Below are positions 62,642 through 64,000 of a stretch of DNA of 64,000 bases, piece by piece. A program made the position numbers and the translations under genes. Numbering within the stretch: position 1 is the first letter of the stretch; the number at the start of each line of letters is the position of its first letter. The notes under the pieces were generated by a model, which was not told the origin of the DNA, ran no database searches, and was given only the letters and a program-made list of their open reading frames with translations. Source of the DNA: Anastrepha obliqua (taxonomy: Eukaryota > Arthropoda > Insecta > Diptera > Tephritidae). The DNA lies in contig NW_026562179.1 of NCBI RefSeq assembly GCF_027943255.1, positions 1,242,501 to 1,306,500 of the forward strand, read 5' to 3'.

Positions 62642-63979
62642 TTATCTTGTCTTGGCATGTTCTTTTGTCATCGGGCATTTGCCCGAGCCTGGCATATGTT
62701 TTGTCTCGCTGCGATTGGCATCAGTGCGTAGGCAGTATTTGGGCTCTTTGGTGCACTCTTTCATTTTGTGCCCAGCTTCTCCACATCGGATGCATATACC
62801 TTTTCCGCTTCTGTCTGGTCCTTTACAGTTTGATTCAAGGTGTCCGACACCGAAGTACCGGTAGCAGCGCTTCAGAGATGTGCTAGCTCTCATCCTTGCA
62901 CTAACCCATCCGATTTTGATATTAGTTTGCTTGAGCAGCTTTTCTGCGCTTTCAATAGCGAGAGTAACATAAACCCGTACTTGTTGTCGCTAATTAGGTT
63001 TTGTGATCATAACATCGATATTTTCATTAGTGCCAGCTAGCATTTGTCTCACAGCGTCATCAACTTGCTTCTTCTCCGTGACGGCATCCAAGTCTCTGAT
63101 CTCTACAGTTGAAGTTGGTCTGAGAGTTGTAATGGAACCGACCGCTTTTACGGTTTCCTCTAGTTGTTTCAAAAAATCAGCGTTAACTTTTTTCCCCTTT
63201 TCGAATTCAAGTAGAAGAGCGCCAGTTTTGGTTCTTCTTATGCCTTTCACCGTTGTGGTTTCGTCTAGCATGGTATTTTTACGGATGTTTTTGAGGATTT
63301 CAGCATAACTGTGGCCCTCTACCGGCTTTACCAACACAGCCTCCGATTTTGGTTTTGATATTTGTTCACTCTTCTTTTGTTTGGCTTTAGCCTTCCTTGC
63401 GCCATCGTTTTGCGCTTCATCACTTCCTTTTGGCACGGTATTGGGCCTAGATTTTTGCCGGCTTACCACCTGCCATTTCTCACGCTCTCGAACTCTTAGT
63501 TTCTTCGAAGAGTCGGGTGCGGCAGGACTTGGTGCATTCCGTTTTGCGGTTAAAGGAGTACTCTCCTGGGCAACACCTGTTTTTCGGGCAGTTGCGGGGG
63601 TGTCACCTCCGACTTCTTTAGTGGATGTTTCCGGCAAGAGACGACTTTTACCGGCTTTCTCAGCTCGAATCCAACCTCTTCTGCAGTTTTTCATGACGTC
63701 AAATAGTTCGTCCAGCTCTGAGACTCCGGTCTTTATTTCCGTGGAAGTATTTCTACTCTTCAATATAACTGCTTTCATCTTCCTAAGCACTCTCAAACAT
63801 TTCTCGGCTTCCTCTTCTTCAGCTCGCATTTTGAGAATGAACTCTTGTCGTGGAGATGCAGTGGTTTCCCGTTCTGTGTTTGCATCCTTTGCAGTTACAG
63901 GGGTATGTGATGGCGCATTGGGCGCATTTGCAGTATTTTTAACCTCTTTTGACGATACTCTTACATCTTGTGGCGTCAT
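62642..63979 (-). pseudogene. R1-clade ORF1 (gag-like, CCHC knuckles)
   Basis: The first segment (63979-62990) starts MTPQDVRVSSKEVKN; a charged Lys/Glu-rich N-region, then EGHSYAEILKNIRKN and TGALLLEFEKGKKVNADFLKQL (RNA-binding domain of this ORF1 class). After a frame change near 62990-62900 come the zinc knuckles: CYRYFGVGHLESNC, where the second Cys is Tyr; CIRCGEAGHKMKEC, intact; and a third, damaged one before KHMPGSGKCP. The ORF1 stop is 4 bp before the ORF2 start. The first Met shown may not be the true start; the window ends 21 bp upstream. Confidence 0.85.
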
Positions 63980-64000
63980 TTCAGCTCCTTCATTGACCGC

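Larger units (their letters stand above)
59431..64000 (-). mobile_element. R1-clade LINE with poly(A) tail, 5' end outside window
   Basis: Minus-strand non-LTR element: ORF1 (63979-62642), endonuclease (62638-61759), RT and C-terminal finger (61679-59670), a 3' UTR of about 225 bp and a 15-bp poly(A) tail (T run at 59431-59445). It lacks RNase H, as usual for R1. Four frame disruptions. The sequence beyond the tail is not 28S rDNA, so this lineage or copy is not at the classical R1 site. Confidence 0.88.

Noticed and set aside
59431..64000. R1 at the classical 28S rDNA site
   Set aside because: The sequence beyond the poly(A) tail does not read as rDNA.

Overview
The window reads as eukaryotic, repeat-dominated DNA from an insect, most probably a tephritid fruit fly or a close dipteran relative. 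I see no host protein-coding gene, rRNA or tRNA gene, and nothing bacterial. Almost everything recognisable is a transposable element (TE) or a piece of one: piggyBac, Tc1/mariner in several lineages (Tc1 DD34E, mariner, maT-like DD37D, rosa-like DD41D), a Transib-type element, BEL/Pao LTR elements, and non-LTR retrotransposons (LINEs) of jockey, CR1-like, R1, RTE and RNase H-bearing R1/LOA/I types. There is also a tRNA-headed SINE. The tephritid assignment is inference from the SINE body, the RTE 5' UTR and the mix of mariner-type lineages.

Layout. 1-1623 is a piggyBac-family transposon with its 3' end and TTAA, inserted in a BEL/Pao fragment (1624-1905). 1906-15805 is a patchwork of LINE pieces (RNase H type, R1, jockey, CR1-like), a deleted mariner and a BEL/Pao piece. 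15806-20320 is a long but 3'-truncated BEL/Pao element with gag, protease, RT, RNase H and integrase, all disrupted. 20984-21322 is a piggyBac-type MITE with perfect TTAA flanks. 21650-24150 is another RNase H LINE; 24232-26215 is an RTE element on the minus strand. 26216-33524 holds a CR1-like LINE in two separated parts on the minus strand, with two Tc1 elements between them; one of these (27201-28808) is full length. 33530-34652 is a Transib-type non-autonomous element whose ends resemble V(D)J recombination signals. 35222-43760 contains mariner, DD41D and maT elements and an almost open RNase H LINE (39081-41822). 44141-48240 is a near full-length CR1-like LINE with a PHD-finger ORF1. 49060-56040 is jockey sequence invaded by a SINE, a deleted DD41D element and an internally deleted RNase H LINE flanked by a 10-bp target duplication. 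56126-58290 holds a second piggyBac remnant, a deleted mariner and a DD41D piece. 59431 to the window end is an R1-clade LINE with ORF1 and ORF2.

The genes do not form a pathway. The common theme is accumulation and decay: nearly every coding region carries stops, frameshifts, internal deletions or lost catalytic residues, and elements are nested in one another in both orientations. This is the expected texture of pericentromeric heterochromatin or a TE graveyard such as a piRNA source locus. That interpretation is inference.
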